64,000 bases of DNA from Streptomyces fildesensis. GTDB lineage: Bacteria > Actinomycetota > Actinomycetes > Streptomycetales > Streptomycetaceae. The notes below the pieces were generated by a model, which had not been told where the DNA came from, searched no databases, and saw only the letters and a list, made by a program, of their open reading frames with translations. Each line of letters begins with the position of its first letter. Position 1 is the stretch's first letter. Shown piece after piece: positions 54,187 through 64,000 of the stretch. The stretch lies in contig NZ_JAAIKO010000001.1 in NCBI RefSeq assembly GCF_016107395.1, positions 558,001 through 622,000 of the forward strand, given 5' to 3'. Made by a program: the position numbers and the translations under genes.

Positions 54187-54852
54187 ATGCTGCTGCTATC
54201 TGTCAATGTGGGCCGGCCGCAGGCCAATCCCTGGAAGGGAATCGCCGCGACCGGCATCGACAAGCGTCCCGTGACCGGCCCGGTGGCCGTGGCGGCGCCC
54301 GGGGCGAAAGGCACCGGGGCCGTGGGGCTCGCCGGGGACCGCGTCCATGACGTGAAGCATCACGGTGGGAACGATCAGGCCGTGTACGCCTACGCACGGG
54401 AGGACCTCGACGGGTGGGAGGGCGAGCTCGGGCGGAAGCTGCCCAACGGGGTGTTCGGGGAGAACCTCACGACATCCGGGGTGGATGTGAACGGCGCGCT
54501 CATCGGGGAGCGGTGGCGGGTGGGGGCCGGGGTGGTGCTGGAGGTGTCGTGTCCGCGGATTCCGTGTGTGACGTTCGAGGGCTGGCTGGACCGGCCGGGA
54601 TGGCTCAAGCGGTTCACCGCGGCCGCGGTGCCCGGGGCGTATCTGCGGGTGGTCACGGCGGGCGAGATCTGCGCGGGGGACGCGGTGGAGGTCGTCGGGC
54701 GGCCGGAGCACGAGGTGACGGTCGCGCTGGCGTTCCGGGCGCTGACCGGAGAGCCGGAGCTGCTGCCGCGGCTGGTCGTCGCGGACGCGCTGCCCGCCGG
54801 GGATCTCGAGCGGATCCGCAGGAGGGTCGCCGGACGGGGGCCGCGAACGTAA
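54187..54852 (+). CDS. MOSC domain protein, copy 1
   Basis: 221 residues from ATG 54187. A YiiM-type MOSC domain: HHGGNDQAVYAYAREDL near 57-75, and the conserved Cys in CPRIPCVTFEGW near 130. MOSC domains handle sulfur/molybdenum-cofactor-linked reactions, and YiiM-like proteins reduce N-hydroxylated compounds. It is followed ten bases later by a paralogue; the two probably form one transcript. Confidence 0.88.
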   Translation: MLLLSVNVGRPQANPWKGIAATGIDKRPVTGPVAVAAPGAKGTGAVGLAGDRVHDVKHHGGNDQAVYAYAREDLDGWEGELGRKLPNGVFGENLTTSGVDVNGALIGERWRVGAGVVLEVSCPRIPCVTFEGWLDRPGWLKRFTAAAVPGAYLRVVTAGEICAGDAVEVVGRPEHEVTVALAFRALTGEPELLPRLVVADALPAGDLERIRRRVAGRGPRT

Positions 54853-54862
54853 GGTGCTTTGC

Positions 54863-55513
54863 ATGTCGCGACTCCTGTCACTCAATATCGGCCGCCTGAT
54901 GGCCGTCGGCTACTCGGATCGTGGGACGACCGGGATCGACAAACGGCCCGTCGACGGCCCGGTGGCGGTGGCCGACCCCGGGCCGCAGGGAGTGGCGGGC
55001 AGCGGGCTGGCGGGGGACGACATCATCGACCGGCGGTTCCACGGCGGGGACGACCAGGCCGTGTACGCGTTCGCGCGGGAGGACCTGGACCGGTGGGAGC
55101 GGGTGCTCGGGCGGGAGCTGCCCAGCGGGGTGTTCGGGGAGAACTTCACGACGGCCGGGGTGGAGGTCAACTCCGCGGTGATCGGGGAGCGCTGGCGCGT
55201 CGGTGAGGTGGTGCTGGAGGTGACCTCGCCGCGGATACCGTGCCGCACCTTCGCCGGGTGGTTGGACGAGAAGGGGTGGGTCAAGCGCTTCACCCAGGAC
55301 CGCAGGCCCGGTGCCTTTCTGCGGGTCGTCGAGCCGGGTTCGGTGCGGGCGGGTGACGGGATCACCGTGCTGTCGCGACCCGATCACGAGGTGACCGTCG
55401 AGTTCCTGTTCCGGGCGATGACGACGGAGTCGGAGCTGCTGCCGCGGACGCTGGTGGCGATCGACCTGATCAACAGGTCGTACGCGGAATCGATCCGCAA
55501 GCGGCTCGGCTAA
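54863..55513 (+). CDS. MOSC domain protein, copy 2
   Basis: 216 residues from ATG 54863; AAGG lies eight bases upstream. The MOSC domain shows RFHGGDDQAVYAFAREDL and SPRIPCRTFAGWLDEKGW with the conserved Cys. It is a clear tandem duplicate of the preceding gene, with matching length and motif spacing. Divergence in the C-terminal third suggests different substrates or partners. The SDR gene begins ten bases later. Confidence 0.88.
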   Translation: MSRLLSLNIGRLMAVGYSDRGTTGIDKRPVDGPVAVADPGPQGVAGSGLAGDDIIDRRFHGGDDQAVYAFAREDLDRWERVLGRELPSGVFGENFTTAGVEVNSAVIGERWRVGEVVLEVTSPRIPCRTFAGWLDEKGWVKRFTQDRRPGAFLRVVEPGSVRAGDGITVLSRPDHEVTVEFLFRAMTTESELLPRTLVAIDLINRSYAESIRKRLG

Positions 55514-55522
55514 CTTCATGGC

Positions 55523-56296
55523 ATGACGACTTCACTGATCACCGGCTCGACGGCAGGGGTCGGCGCCGCCTTCGCGCGCCGGCTGGCGGCCGATGGGCAC
55601 AACCTGGTGCTGGTGGCCCGGGACGCCGAGCGGCTGCGGAAGCAGGCGGCCGAACTGCACGATCGGCACGGCATCGAGGCGGAGGTGCTCTCCGCCGACC
55701 TGTCGCGGGACGACGGGATCGCGGCCGTCGAGTCACGGCTCGCGGACCGGTCCGATGCGGTGGATCTGCTCATCAACAACGCCGGGTTCGGCAACAAGGG
55801 GCGCTATCTCGAGGTCTCGATGGCCGATGAGCTGACCATGCTCAAGGTGCACTGCGAGGCGGTGCTGCGGCTGACGAGCGCGGCGGCGGACGGCATGCGG
55901 GAGCGGGGACGTGGCGGCGTGGTGAACGTCGCGTCGGTCGCCGCCTTCGTGCCGCGCGGGACGTACGGGGCGAGCAAGGCGTGGGTCGTGCAGTTCACGC
56001 AGGGCGCGTCGAAGGATCTGGCGGGGACCGGCGTACGGCTGATGGCGCTCTGCCCCGGCTTCGTGCGGACCGAATTCCATGAGCGTGCCGGGATGGGGAC
56101 GGACAACATCCCGGGCTGGATGTGGCTGGACGCGGACAAGCTGGTCGCGACGGCGCTCAAGGACCTGGCCCGCGGGAAGACGCTGTCCGTGCCGGACCCG
56201 AGGTACAAGACGCTGATGGGCCTGGTGAAGCTGGCGCCGCGCGGCCTGCTCGGCGGGGTCACCTCCAGGACGGGCCGCAAGTACGGGCCGCAGTAG
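55523..56296 (+). CDS. short-chain dehydrogenase/reductase
   Basis: 257 residues from ATG 55523. A classical SDR: nucleotide-binding TGSTAGVGAAFARRLA, LLINNAGFGNKG, a Ser in VNVASVAA and the catalytic YxxxK in YGASKAW. An Arg/Asp-type residue at the end of strand 2 (VARD) suggests NADP(H). Substrate unknown. It follows the MOSC pair closely and may be co-transcribed. Confidence 0.92.
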   Translation: MTTSLITGSTAGVGAAFARRLAADGHNLVLVARDAERLRKQAAELHDRHGIEAEVLSADLSRDDGIAAVESRLADRSDAVDLLINNAGFGNKGRYLEVSMADELTMLKVHCEAVLRLTSAAADGMRERGRGGVVNVASVAAFVPRGTYGASKAWVVQFTQGASKDLAGTGVRLMALCPGFVRTEFHERAGMGTDNIPGWMWLDADKLVATALKDLARGKTLSVPDPRYKTLMGLVKLAPRGLLGGVTSRTGRKYGPQ

Positions 56297-56373
56297 CCGC
56301 TGCCCGGCGGTATCTGCGGAAGGCGCATTTCTCACTAAAATGGACGTATCCCACCCGGCTCGGGAGGTACGCC

Positions 56374-57075
56374 ATGCACTTCACGCAGATCATCGACTTC
56401 AAGACCGACCAGTTCGACGACATGAACCAGCTCATGGACCGCTGGGTCGAACAGACCAAGGGCAAGCGGACCGCGAGCCACAGCGTCATCGGCAAGGACC
56501 GCGCCGACGCGTCCCACTACGTCGAGATCGTGGAATTCCCGTCGTACGAAGAGGCGATGAAGAATTCCCAGCTCCCGGAGACGGAGCGGATCTTCCAGGA
56601 GATGGTGGCGCTCTGCGACGGGATGCCCACGTTCACGGACCTGGACGTGGTCCGGGACGAGCAGCTCAACAAGGCGGCCTGCCGCCGGTTCTTCGAAGAG
56701 ATCGCCAATGACGGCAATCTGGACGCCATCGAGGAGATCTTCGCGGCCGACTACCGCGATCACGACCCCAACAACGAGACGCCCACCATGGGAACCGCCG
56801 CCCTGCGCGAGGAAGTCGCCGGATACCGGGCGGGATTCGACTTCCGGTTCACGATCGACGACCAGCTCGCCGAAGGGGACCGCGTGGCGAACCGGTGGAC
56901 CTGGACCGCCACGCACGTCGCGGAGTTCCGCGGCATGCCGGCCACCGACCGGCAGGCCCGGATGACCGGCCAGACGGTCTTCCGGTTCCAGGACGGGATG
57001 ATCGTGGAAGCCTGGTGGAACCACGACATGCTCGGCCTGCTGACCAAGCTCGGCGTGATCGAGATGCCTCACTAG
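56374..57075 (+). CDS. two-domain protein with C-terminal SnoaL-like (NTF2) domain
   Basis: 233 residues from ATG 56374 behind GGGAGG; the longer frame to 56122 runs through the SDR gene. The N-terminal half (1-95, MHFTQIIDFKTDQFDDMNQLMDRW) resembles a small ferredoxin-like or Dabb-like domain. The C-terminal half (about 100-233) is a SnoaL-type ester cyclase/NTF2 fold (FFEEIANDGNLDAIEEIF, NRWTWTATHVAEFRG). The usual cyclase function would be on polyketides, but no PKS gene is near; it may serve an unknown small-molecule reaction. A perfect terminator follows. Confidence 0.82.
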   Translation: MHFTQIIDFKTDQFDDMNQLMDRWVEQTKGKRTASHSVIGKDRADASHYVEIVEFPSYEEAMKNSQLPETERIFQEMVALCDGMPTFTDLDVVRDEQLNKAACRRFFEEIANDGNLDAIEEIFAADYRDHDPNNETPTMGTAALREEVAGYRAGFDFRFTIDDQLAEGDRVANRWTWTATHVAEFRGMPATDRQARMTGQTVFRFQDGMIVEAWWNHDMLGLLTKLGVIEMPH

Positions 57076-57090
57076 CGCCCGGTACGGCGA

Positions 57091-57130
57091 AAGGCCCCTG
57101 CTCCCGCCGGGCGGCGGGAGCAGGGGCCTT
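57091..57130. terminator. bidirectional terminator
   Basis: AAGGCCCCTGCTCCCGCC, loop GGGC, GGCGGGAGCAGGGGCCTT: a perfect 18-bp stem with A and T ends between convergent genes (57075 and groEL1). Confidence 0.92.
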
Positions 57131-57155
57131 CGTGCGACAGAGCGCGGCTACGACG

Positions 57156-58787
<1,632 letters not shown>

Positions 58788-58888
58788 CTACCTCGTCTTT
58801 TCCTCGTCAAAGACCAAACCCCGGGCGCCGGGTCAGTAGACACGGATACCCGGGGAAGGTCACGGCTGCTGCTAGTGGTGAAGCAGAC

Positions 58889-59197
58889 CTACTTCTCGAT
58901 GACCGCGAGAACGTCGCGGGCCGAGAGGACGAGGTACTCCTCGCCGTTGTACTTCACCTCGGTGCCGCCGTACTTGCTGTACAGCACGACGTCGCCGACG
59001 GAAACGTCGAGCGGAAGACGGTTACCGTCCTCGAAGCGGCCCGGGCCCACGGCCAGGACGACGCCCTCCTGGGGCTTCTCCTTGGCGGTGTCCGGGATGA
59101 CCAGGCCGGAGGCCGTGGTCTGCTCAGCCTCGAGCGCCTGGACCACGATGCGGTCCTCGAGCGGCTTGATGGCAACCTTGCTGCTGGCGGTCGTCAC
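58889..59197 (-). CDS. groES: co-chaperonin GroES
   Basis: 102 residues from ATG 59197. The N-terminus [27 protein letters not shown] includes the mobile loop, and the end is [17 protein letters not shown], all typical. The length is that of actinobacterial GroES. It caps the GroEL ring. It is the first gene of the groES-groEL1 pair with two CIRCE operators upstream; 107 bp separates the two genes. Confidence 0.97.
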   Translation of the reverse strand: MTTASSKVAIKPLEDRIVVQALEAEQTTASGLVIPDTAKEKPQEGVVLAVGPGRFEDGNRLPLDVSVGDVVLYSKYGGTEVKYNGEEYLVLSARDVLAVIEK

Positions 59198-59298
59198 GTT
59201 CCGACCTCCCCCTTCAAAGGGCTAACGGGAGTGTCTGTCTGGGTGGCGACCTGGTAGGCCCGTCGTCGCGGGTGCCGGACCTGCCCGTCGCTGTTGTG

Positions 59299-59325
59299 CT
59301 GGCACTCGGCAGTGCTGAGTGCCAG
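59299..59325 (-). promoter_or_regulatory. CIRCE operator 1 (HrcA site)
   Basis: CTGGCACTC, nine-base spacer, GAGTGCCAG. Matches the CIRCE consensus TTAGCACTC-N9-GAGTGCTAA. It controls groES-groEL1 by HrcA. Confidence 0.9.
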
Positions 59326-59344
59326 CACCGAGACTAGGACGGCT

Positions 59345-59371
59345 TTAGCACTCGGTCAAGCGGAGTGCCAA
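59345..59371 (-). promoter_or_regulatory. CIRCE operator 2 (HrcA site)
   Basis: TTAGCACTC, nine-base spacer, GAGTGCCAA. A near-exact CIRCE element, 46 bp from operator 1. Confidence 0.93.
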
Positions 59372-59425
59372 CGGAGCGCCGCCGGAACGGTGCCGGACGC
59401 CTCCGGACTGGAGGACAATCGAAGC

Positions 59426-60655
59426 GTGGATCTTGACGCGTTCTCCTACCTGCTGACCCCCGCCGGGCAGGCCCTGCTGGGGTCGCTGCGCGACTACGAC
59501 CCCGCCCGCGAACTGGCGGAGGCGACCCGGCTGCGGCGTGAACACCCCGCGGAACTGGTGTCGGCGGCGCTCGGCCAGGCCCGGCTGCGGCAGCGCGCGG
59601 AGGCGAAGTTCGGGGCGGACGCGTACCGGATGTACTTCACCCCCGACGGAGTGGAACAGGCCACCCGCACCGAGGTGGCGGAGTACCGGGCGGAGTGCTT
59701 CACAGCGCTGGGCGTACGGCGGCTGGCCGATCTGTGCTGCGGGATCGGCGGGGACGCCATCGCGCTCGCCCGGGCCGGCGTGGCGGTGCTGGCGGTCGAC
59801 CGGGACCCGCTGACCTGCGCGGTCGCACGGGCCAACGCGGAGTCGCTGGGCCTCGCCGACCTCATCGAGGTGCGCTGCGCCGATGTGACCGAGATCGCCA
59901 CCAGCGGCTACGACGCCGTCTTCGTGGATCCTGCCCGGAGGGGAGGCAGATCAGGAGGGGTCTCGCGCAGCCAGTCGGTGAGGGGTGGTGGCCGGGCGAC
60001 GGGTGGGCGGATCTTCGACCCTGAGTCGTACTCGCCGTCGCTGTCCTGGGCGATCGGGGCGGCCCGCGAGGTGCCGGTGGCGGCCCTGAAGGTCGCGCCG
60101 GGCATCCCGCACGAGGCCGTACCCGACGACGCCGGGGCGGAGTGGATCTCCTACCGCGGTGATGTGAAGGAGGCCGTGCTGTGGTTCGGGAAGAACCCCG
60201 GCTCGGTGAGCGCGACCCTGCTGCCGTCCGCGGGCACCCTGTGGACCGGCGCCCCGCTCCCCGACCCGCCGGCCGGCCCGGTCGGCCGGTACCTCCACGA
60301 GCCGGACGGCGCGGTGATCCGCGCGCACCTGGTCGCCGAGGTCGCGGAACAGGTCGGCGGCCGGCTGATCGACGAGACGATCGCGTACATCACCGCCGAC
60401 GAGCTGCGCCCGACACCGTTCGCGACGGCGTACGAGATCACCGACGTGCTGCCGTTCGGCCTGAAGAAGCTGAAGGCGCTGCTGCGGCAGCGCGGTGTGG
60501 GCGTCGCCGTCATCAAGAAGCGCGGCTCCGCCATCGAGCCGGAGGACCTGCGCAAGAAGCTGAAGCTGGAGGGCCCGCACTCCGTCACGGTCTTCCTCAC
60601 CCGCGTGGCGGGCGCACCGTCGATGCTGCTGGGCCGGCCGGTGAACGAGCCGTAG
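59426..60655 (+). CDS. class I SAM methyltransferase with THUMP-like C-terminus
   Basis: 409 residues from GTG 59426, behind GGAGG with an 11-base spacer; a longer frame to 59294 reads through the CIRCE sites. The SAM motif I region is RRLADLCCGIGGDAIALARAGVAVLAVDRD, motif IV is FVDPARR. A C-terminal THUMP-like region (VEQATRTEVAEY upstream, then IKKRGSAIEPEDLRKKLKLEG) suggests an RNA target, but this is inference. Directly after DPARRGGR there is an insertion of about 17 residues rich in Ser, Gly and Arg (59951-60001) not seen in the relatives I recall. The gene is divergent from groES. Confidence 0.85.
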   Translation: MDLDAFSYLLTPAGQALLGSLRDYDPARELAEATRLRREHPAELVSAALGQARLRQRAEAKFGADAYRMYFTPDGVEQATRTEVAEYRAECFTALGVRRLADLCCGIGGDAIALARAGVAVLAVDRDPLTCAVARANAESLGLADLIEVRCADVTEIATSGYDAVFVDPARRGGRSGGVSRSQSVRGGGRATGGRIFDPESYSPSLSWAIGAAREVPVAALKVAPGIPHEAVPDDAGAEWISYRGDVKEAVLWFGKNPGSVSATLLPSAGTLWTGAPLPDPPAGPVGRYLHEPDGAVIRAHLVAEVAEQVGGRLIDETIAYITADELRPTPFATAYEITDVLPFGLKKLKALLRQRGVGVAVIKKRGSAIEPEDLRKKLKLEGPHSVTVFLTRVAGAPSMLLGRPVNEP

Positions 60656-60749
60656 GCCGACCGGTGTCGGGCGGCACCGGGCATCGCCTGACGCGGCATC
60701 ATCCGCGCCGGTAGCCTGCAGCCGACTGCTGATGAACCGGGGGGCCGGG

Positions 60750-62300
60750 ATGGATGAACTGAGGCCGGGCGACCCGCGCAGGGTCGGACCGTACGAGCTG
60801 CAGAAGCGGCTCGGCGCGGGGGGCATGGGCGAGGTGTATCTCGGCCGGTCGCGCAGCGGCCGGGCGGTCGCCGTCAAGCTCGTCCGGGCCGAGATCGCCG
60901 CGGATCCCGGCTTCCGCAGCCGGTTCCGCCGGGAGGTGGACGCGGCACGCGCGGTGTCCGGCTTCTGGACGGCGTCGGTCGTGGACGCCGATCCGGAGGC
61001 GGAACGGCCCTGGGTGGCCAGCCAGTATCTGGAGGCGCCCGACCTCGGCGTCCTGGTGCAGCGGGACGGACCGCTGCCGGAGGCCGAACTCCGGGCGCTG
61101 GGCGCGGGGCTGACGGAGGCGCTGGCCTCGGTGCACGCGGCCGGCCTGGTGCACCGCGACCTCAAGCCGGGCAACGTGCTGATGGTCGACGACGGACCGC
61201 GGGTCATCGACTTCGGGATCTCCAAGGCGCTGGAGGGCGCCACGATGCTCACCGGGACGGGCGCGGTGATCGGCACGCCGGGGTTCATGTCCCCCGAGCA
61301 GGCCACCGGCGGCCGGGTGGGCGCGGAGAGCGATGTCTTCTCGCTCGGCTCGGTCCTGGTGTTCGCGGCCACCGGCCGGGCGCCCTTCGGGACGGGGACG
61401 GTTCCGGCGCTGCTGTACCGGGTGGTGCACGACGAGCCGGATCTCAGCGGGGTGCCGGACGCCCTGCGGCCGGTGGTCGCCGCCTGCCTCGCCAAGGACC
61501 CCCGGGAGCGCCCGGGAACGGATTCCCTGATCGATACGCTGACCGCCGCCCGCGAAGCCCCGCCGGCACACCGGCCGACCGTCGTGGCACCGGCCGCCAC
61601 CCCACCCGCCGCCGTCGCGCCCGTCGTCGTACCCTCGGTCGCCCCAGCCGCCGCCGCGCCGACCGCCACCGCGCCGCAGGTCGCCGAGCGCAAAGCCGGG
61701 CCGGTCCGCGCCCGGGCCAAGACGCCGGCTCCGGGCAGGTATGAACTCGCGCAGCAGGCACCGGTGTCCGGCGGACCGGGCCTGGCCGGCAACGCGGGGA
61801 TCTTCACGATCGCGCTGGTCCTGTCCTCGGTGGCCGAGGTGGGGTTGATCGGCAACCAGGTGACCATGATGAGCCTCATCGTGGTCGCGCTGCTCACCAC
61901 GGTCCTGACGTGGGCGCTGCGCGCCCTGGTCAGGGCTCGGCGCACGGCCGCCGTCTCGGTCGGCCTGGACGCGGCCGGGCTGCGACTGCGGCACGGCAGG
62001 GCCGAATGGTCCCGGCCGTGGTCCGAGGTGCAGGAGGTCGCGCTCGTCCGTACCCGGGCCACGGTGAGCCGGCGCGCCGGCTTCCTCCTGCGGGCGACCG
62101 TTCCGGCCGGCAGCCTGCGGGCCGTCCCGCCCCAGGAGTTCGGTGTGGATTCCGGGGCCGCGGGCGTCACCGTCGCGGCGGCGCGGCGCAGCGCGGGGCT
62201 CACCCTGCGGCTGGACCCCGCCGAGGCGCGGGAGCTGTCCACGGCGCTGCGGCGGTACGCGAGCCGCGCCTACCGGCCCGAGCCGGAGAGCAAAGGCTGA
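60750..62300 (+). CDS. Ser/Thr protein kinase with C-terminal PH-like domain
   Basis: 516 residues from ATG 60750, with a GGGGGG-type site 5-9 bases upstream; ATG 60732 is a weaker alternative. The kinase domain (about 12-270) has GAGGMGEVYLG, VAVKLVRAE, HRDLKPGNVLM and VIDFGIS; catalytic residues are complete. A Pro/Ala/Val-rich linker leads to two membrane helices (about 345-362 and 368-392) and a cytoplasmic PH-like domain (about 405-505, VSVGLDAAGLRLRHGRAEWSR). It differs in layout from the receptor kinases at 34399-42127, with no external sensor domain. Confidence 0.88.
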   Translation: MDELRPGDPRRVGPYELQKRLGAGGMGEVYLGRSRSGRAVAVKLVRAEIAADPGFRSRFRREVDAARAVSGFWTASVVDADPEAERPWVASQYLEAPDLGVLVQRDGPLPEAELRALGAGLTEALASVHAAGLVHRDLKPGNVLMVDDGPRVIDFGISKALEGATMLTGTGAVIGTPGFMSPEQATGGRVGAESDVFSLGSVLVFAATGRAPFGTGTVPALLYRVVHDEPDLSGVPDALRPVVAACLAKDPRERPGTDSLIDTLTAAREAPPAHRPTVVAPAATPPAAVAPVVVPSVAPAAAAPTATAPQVAERKAGPVRARAKTPAPGRYELAQQAPVSGGPGLAGNAGIFTIALVLSSVAEVGLIGNQVTMMSLIVVALLTTVLTWALRALVRARRTAAVSVGLDAAGLRLRHGRAEWSRPWSEVQEVALVRTRATVSRRAGFLLRATVPAGSLRAVPPQEFGVDSGAAGVTVAAARRSAGLTLRLDPAEARELSTALRRYASRAYRPEPESKG

Positions 62301-62304
62301 CGGC

Positions 62305-63147
62305 TCAGACGTAGTCCTCGAGGCGCGCCACGGTGAAGCCCTGCTCGGAGATCATGCGCAGCATGTTGGCGGTCATCTCCGTCATGGAGGTGCCCTTGAG
62401 CTCGGACGGGCCGCGGAAGTGGGCCAGGATGATGTCGCCGGGGTGCAGTTTCTTGTCGGCGCGCTGGTACTGCATGCCCTTGATCTGCATGGACTCGCGC
62501 CACAGGATGAGCGCCTGGAGTCCGCAGGACTTCGCGGCGGTCTTGGTGGCCTCGTTCAGGTTGCCGTAGGGCGGCCGGAAGAGGCGGGGCGTGGTGCCGT
62601 ACTCGGCCTTCAGCTTCGTCTGCTGGGTGCATATCTCGTGACGCTGGGCGGACTCCGACTCGGTCCGCAGGTTCGGGTGCGTCAGCGTGTGGTTCTGTAT
62701 CGGGTTGCCGAGCTTCTGGAGCGGCTTGAAGTAGCCGTAGTCGCTCCGGATGATGTCGTCGGTCAGGAACATCGTGAAGGGGATCTTCAGCTCGCCCATC
62801 ATGGTGACGAACTTTGGGTCCTTCTCCGCGCCGTCGTCGAAGGTGACGAAGACGATCTTCTCCTTGGTGGGGATGTCGCTGACCACCGGCGGCGTACCGG
62901 AACCGGTCTTCACCGGCTTCACCTTCGGCGGGGCCGGGGCCGGTGCCATCGGCTTGATCTTCCACTTGCGGAACGCGGCGGCGGTGTCCGCACCGTCGCC
63001 GGGGGCGGTGCTCCCGTCGGACGACGGGGCGGCGGAAGGTCCGGTCCCGGAAGTCGCCGGCGCGGCCTTCGGCGTGGACGAAGCCGTCGAGCACCCGGTG
63101 ACGAGCAGGAGACCGGAAACGATCAGTCCCGCCGCTTTTATGTGCAT
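62305..63147 (-). CDS. lipoprotein polysaccharide deacetylase
   Basis: 280 residues from ATG 63147. Lipoprotein signal with lipobox LLVTGC (Cys about 19), then a Pro/Ala/Ser-rich linker. A NodB-type catalytic domain follows, with metal-binding and base residues in IVFVTFDDGAEKD and the HTLTHPNLR motif. Predicted to remove N-acetyl groups from peptidoglycan or another wall glycan at the outer membrane face. It ends five bases after the kinase at 62300 (convergent), so there is no room for a long terminator. Confidence 0.9.
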   Translation of the reverse strand: MHIKAAGLIVSGLLLVTGCSTASSTPKAAPATSGTGPSAAPSSDGSTAPGDGADTAAAFRKWKIKPMAPAPAPPKVKPVKTGSGTPPVVSDIPTKEKIVFVTFDDGAEKDPKFVTMMGELKIPFTMFLTDDIIRSDYGYFKPLQKLGNPIQNHTLTHPNLRTESESAQRHEICTQQTKLKAEYGTTPRLFRPPYGNLNEATKTAAKSCGLQALILWRESMQIKGMQYQRADKKLHPGDIILAHFRGPSELKGTSMTEMTANMLRMISEQGFTVARLEDYV

Positions 63148-63156
63148 ATGTGAACC

Positions 63157-63408
63157 CTATGCTGTTCGTTCAAAACGCCATCTGTGTACTGAACGATGCA
63201 GAAAAGCGGCCGGGGGTTCCGCCAGCTCGGGCAACTCGGCCTCGTAGGGCGCGTCCCACCAGGTGATGACGAGCACCCGGTCACCAGGTGCGGAGAAGTG
63301 CTCGCGGCGCAGCGGGGCCGGTGCCAGCTCCTGGGCGCGGACCCATTCCAGCAGCTCGGCACCGCGCCCCTCGGCGGCCCGCGCCTCCCACATCAGGGCG
63401 ACGGTCAT
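63157..63408 (-). CDS. small hypothetical protein next to tsaD
   Basis: 83 residues from ATG 63408, whose A overlaps the tsaD stop by one base (TGATG), so it is translationally coupled to tsaD. Composition is Trp/Arg/Glu-rich ([25 protein letters not shown]), a probable small Dabb- or ferredoxin-like fold by look, not proven. I do not recognise it. Confidence 0.7.
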   Translation of the reverse strand: MTVALMWEARAAEGRGAELLEWVRAQELAPAPLRREHFSAPGDRVLVITWWDAPYEAELPELAEPPAAFLHRSVHRWRFERTA

Positions 63409-64000
63409 CAGTACAGGTTGTCCTTGCTCAGCTCGTGCACATGGTCGTGCGAGTGGGTGTGCTCCTCCGGGTGCGGGTGCGAGTGGCCCGGTACGGAGAC
63501 CTCGGTGACGGGCAGGGAGGAGTCGGCCGGCAGGTCCCAGGTCGAGGACGGCCGGTTGCGCGCCACCATCTCCGCGCCGAGCGCCGCGACCATGGCGCCG
63601 TTGTCCGTGCACAGTGCCCGGCGCGGCACCCGCAGCACGATGCCAGCGTCCTCGCAGCGCTCCAGTGCCAGAGACCGCAGCCGTGAGTTCGCCGCGACCC
63701 CGCCGCCGATCATCAGGTGGTCCACGCCGTGCTCCTTGCAGGCCCGGATCGCCTTACGGGTCAGCACGTCCACCACGGCCTCCTGGAAGGACGCGGCGAC
63801 ATCCGCCACCGGCACGTCCAAGCCGTCCCGGCGCTGCGCCTCGACCCAGCGCGCGACGGCCGTCTTCAGGCCGGAGAACGAGAAGTCGTACGGCGCGTCG
63901 CGCGGGCCGGTCAGGCCGCGCGGGAACCTGATGGCCTTCGGGTCGCCGTCGCGGGCGTGCCGGTCGACGGCCGGGCCGCCGGGGAAGCCGAGGCCCAGCA
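63408..64000 (-). CDS. tsaD: tRNA N6-adenosine threonylcarbamoyltransferase (5' part outside window)
   Basis: About 197 C-terminal residues; the gene runs off the window end. Motifs [26 protein letters not shown] and [13 protein letters not shown] identify TsaD (Gcp/Kae1). It transfers the threonylcarbamoyl group onto adenosine 37 of ANN-decoding tRNAs, with TsaB/TsaE. The C-terminus carries an unusual His-rich tail of about 25 residues ([20 protein letters not shown]), perhaps metal-binding. The small gene at 63157 follows with one base overlap. Confidence 0.94.
   Translation of the reverse strand, partial: LGLGFPGGPAVDRHARDGDPKAIRFPRGLTGPRDAPYDFSFSGLKTAVARWVEAQRRDGLDVPVADVAASFQEAVVDVLTRKAIRACKEHGVDHLMIGGGVAANSRLRSLALERCEDAGIVLRVPRRALCTDNGAMVAALGAEMVARNRPSSTWDLPADSSLPVTEVSVPGHSHPHPEEHTHSHDHVHELSKDNLY

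Overview
The window is a chromosomal segment of a Streptomyces or very close relative. Very high G+C, GTG/TTG starts, ATGA/GTGA stop-start overlaps and a dense two-strand layout fit this. So does the gene set: adjacent sigD, bldM and whiD developmental genes, an IcmB-type B12 protein, a Ser/Thr kinase cluster, actinobacterial c-di-AMP riboswitches and CIRCE-controlled groES/groEL1. The order guaB, guaB3, GMC oxidoreductase, sigD, whiB-like, groEL1, groES, tsaD recalls the corresponding stretch of mycobacterial chromosomes as I remember it. It looks like conserved core chromosome with little mobile DNA. I saw no rRNA, tRNA, CRISPR array, prophage or intact insertion sequence.

Layout. 1-7465: a divergent cassette, MoxR ATPase / DUF5682 / VWA leftwards and SWIM zinc-finger / DUF5691 rightwards. 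Both arms start from an inverted pair of sequences matching the actinobacterial RecA-independent DNA-damage promoter (TTGTCAGTG-N8-TAnnnT). 7533-13314: IcmB-like mutase subunit, lipase, LytM (M23) peptidase and PcrA helicase, the last with its own copy of the same promoter type. 13550-22427: three NlpC/P60 cell-wall hydrolases, two behind c-di-AMP riboswitches, around a DUF4129-MoxR-DUF58 membrane operon. 22735-27862: a PspC-domain two-component system, a PspC membrane protein, DoxX and a class II aldolase-family protein. 28000-34267: guaA, a chorismate mutase preceded by an apparent leader-peptide attenuator, a GMC oxidoreductase and a succinic-semialdehyde dehydrogenase.

34399-42127: a leftward run of three active-looking receptor Ser/Thr kinases and one pseudokinase, with a small zinc-ribbon protein. 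All four large proteins end in what looks like the same extracytoplasmic domain. 42154-49107: glpD, a nucleotide-sugar dehydrogenase homologue lacking its catalytic cysteine, guaB3 and guaB. 49221-51676: sigD, a small inverted-repeat element (MITE) ending exactly on the bldM stop codon, bldM, and divergent whiD. 51849-57075: LysR/aminotransferase pair, two MOSC paralogues, an SDR and a SnoaL-like protein. 57156-64000: groEL1, groES with two CIRCE operators, a methyltransferase, another Ser/Thr kinase, a lipoprotein polysaccharide deacetylase, a small protein and the 3' part of tsaD.

Together the genes cover cell-wall remodelling (LytM, NlpC/P60, kinases, c-di-AMP switches), purine and aromatic amino-acid supply, sporulation control and stress responses. 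The most notable observations are the DNA-damage-type divergent promoter of the MoxR/VWA/SWIM cassette, the chorismate mutase attenuator, the pseudokinase, the cysteine-less dehydrogenase and the MITE at the bldM stop codon.
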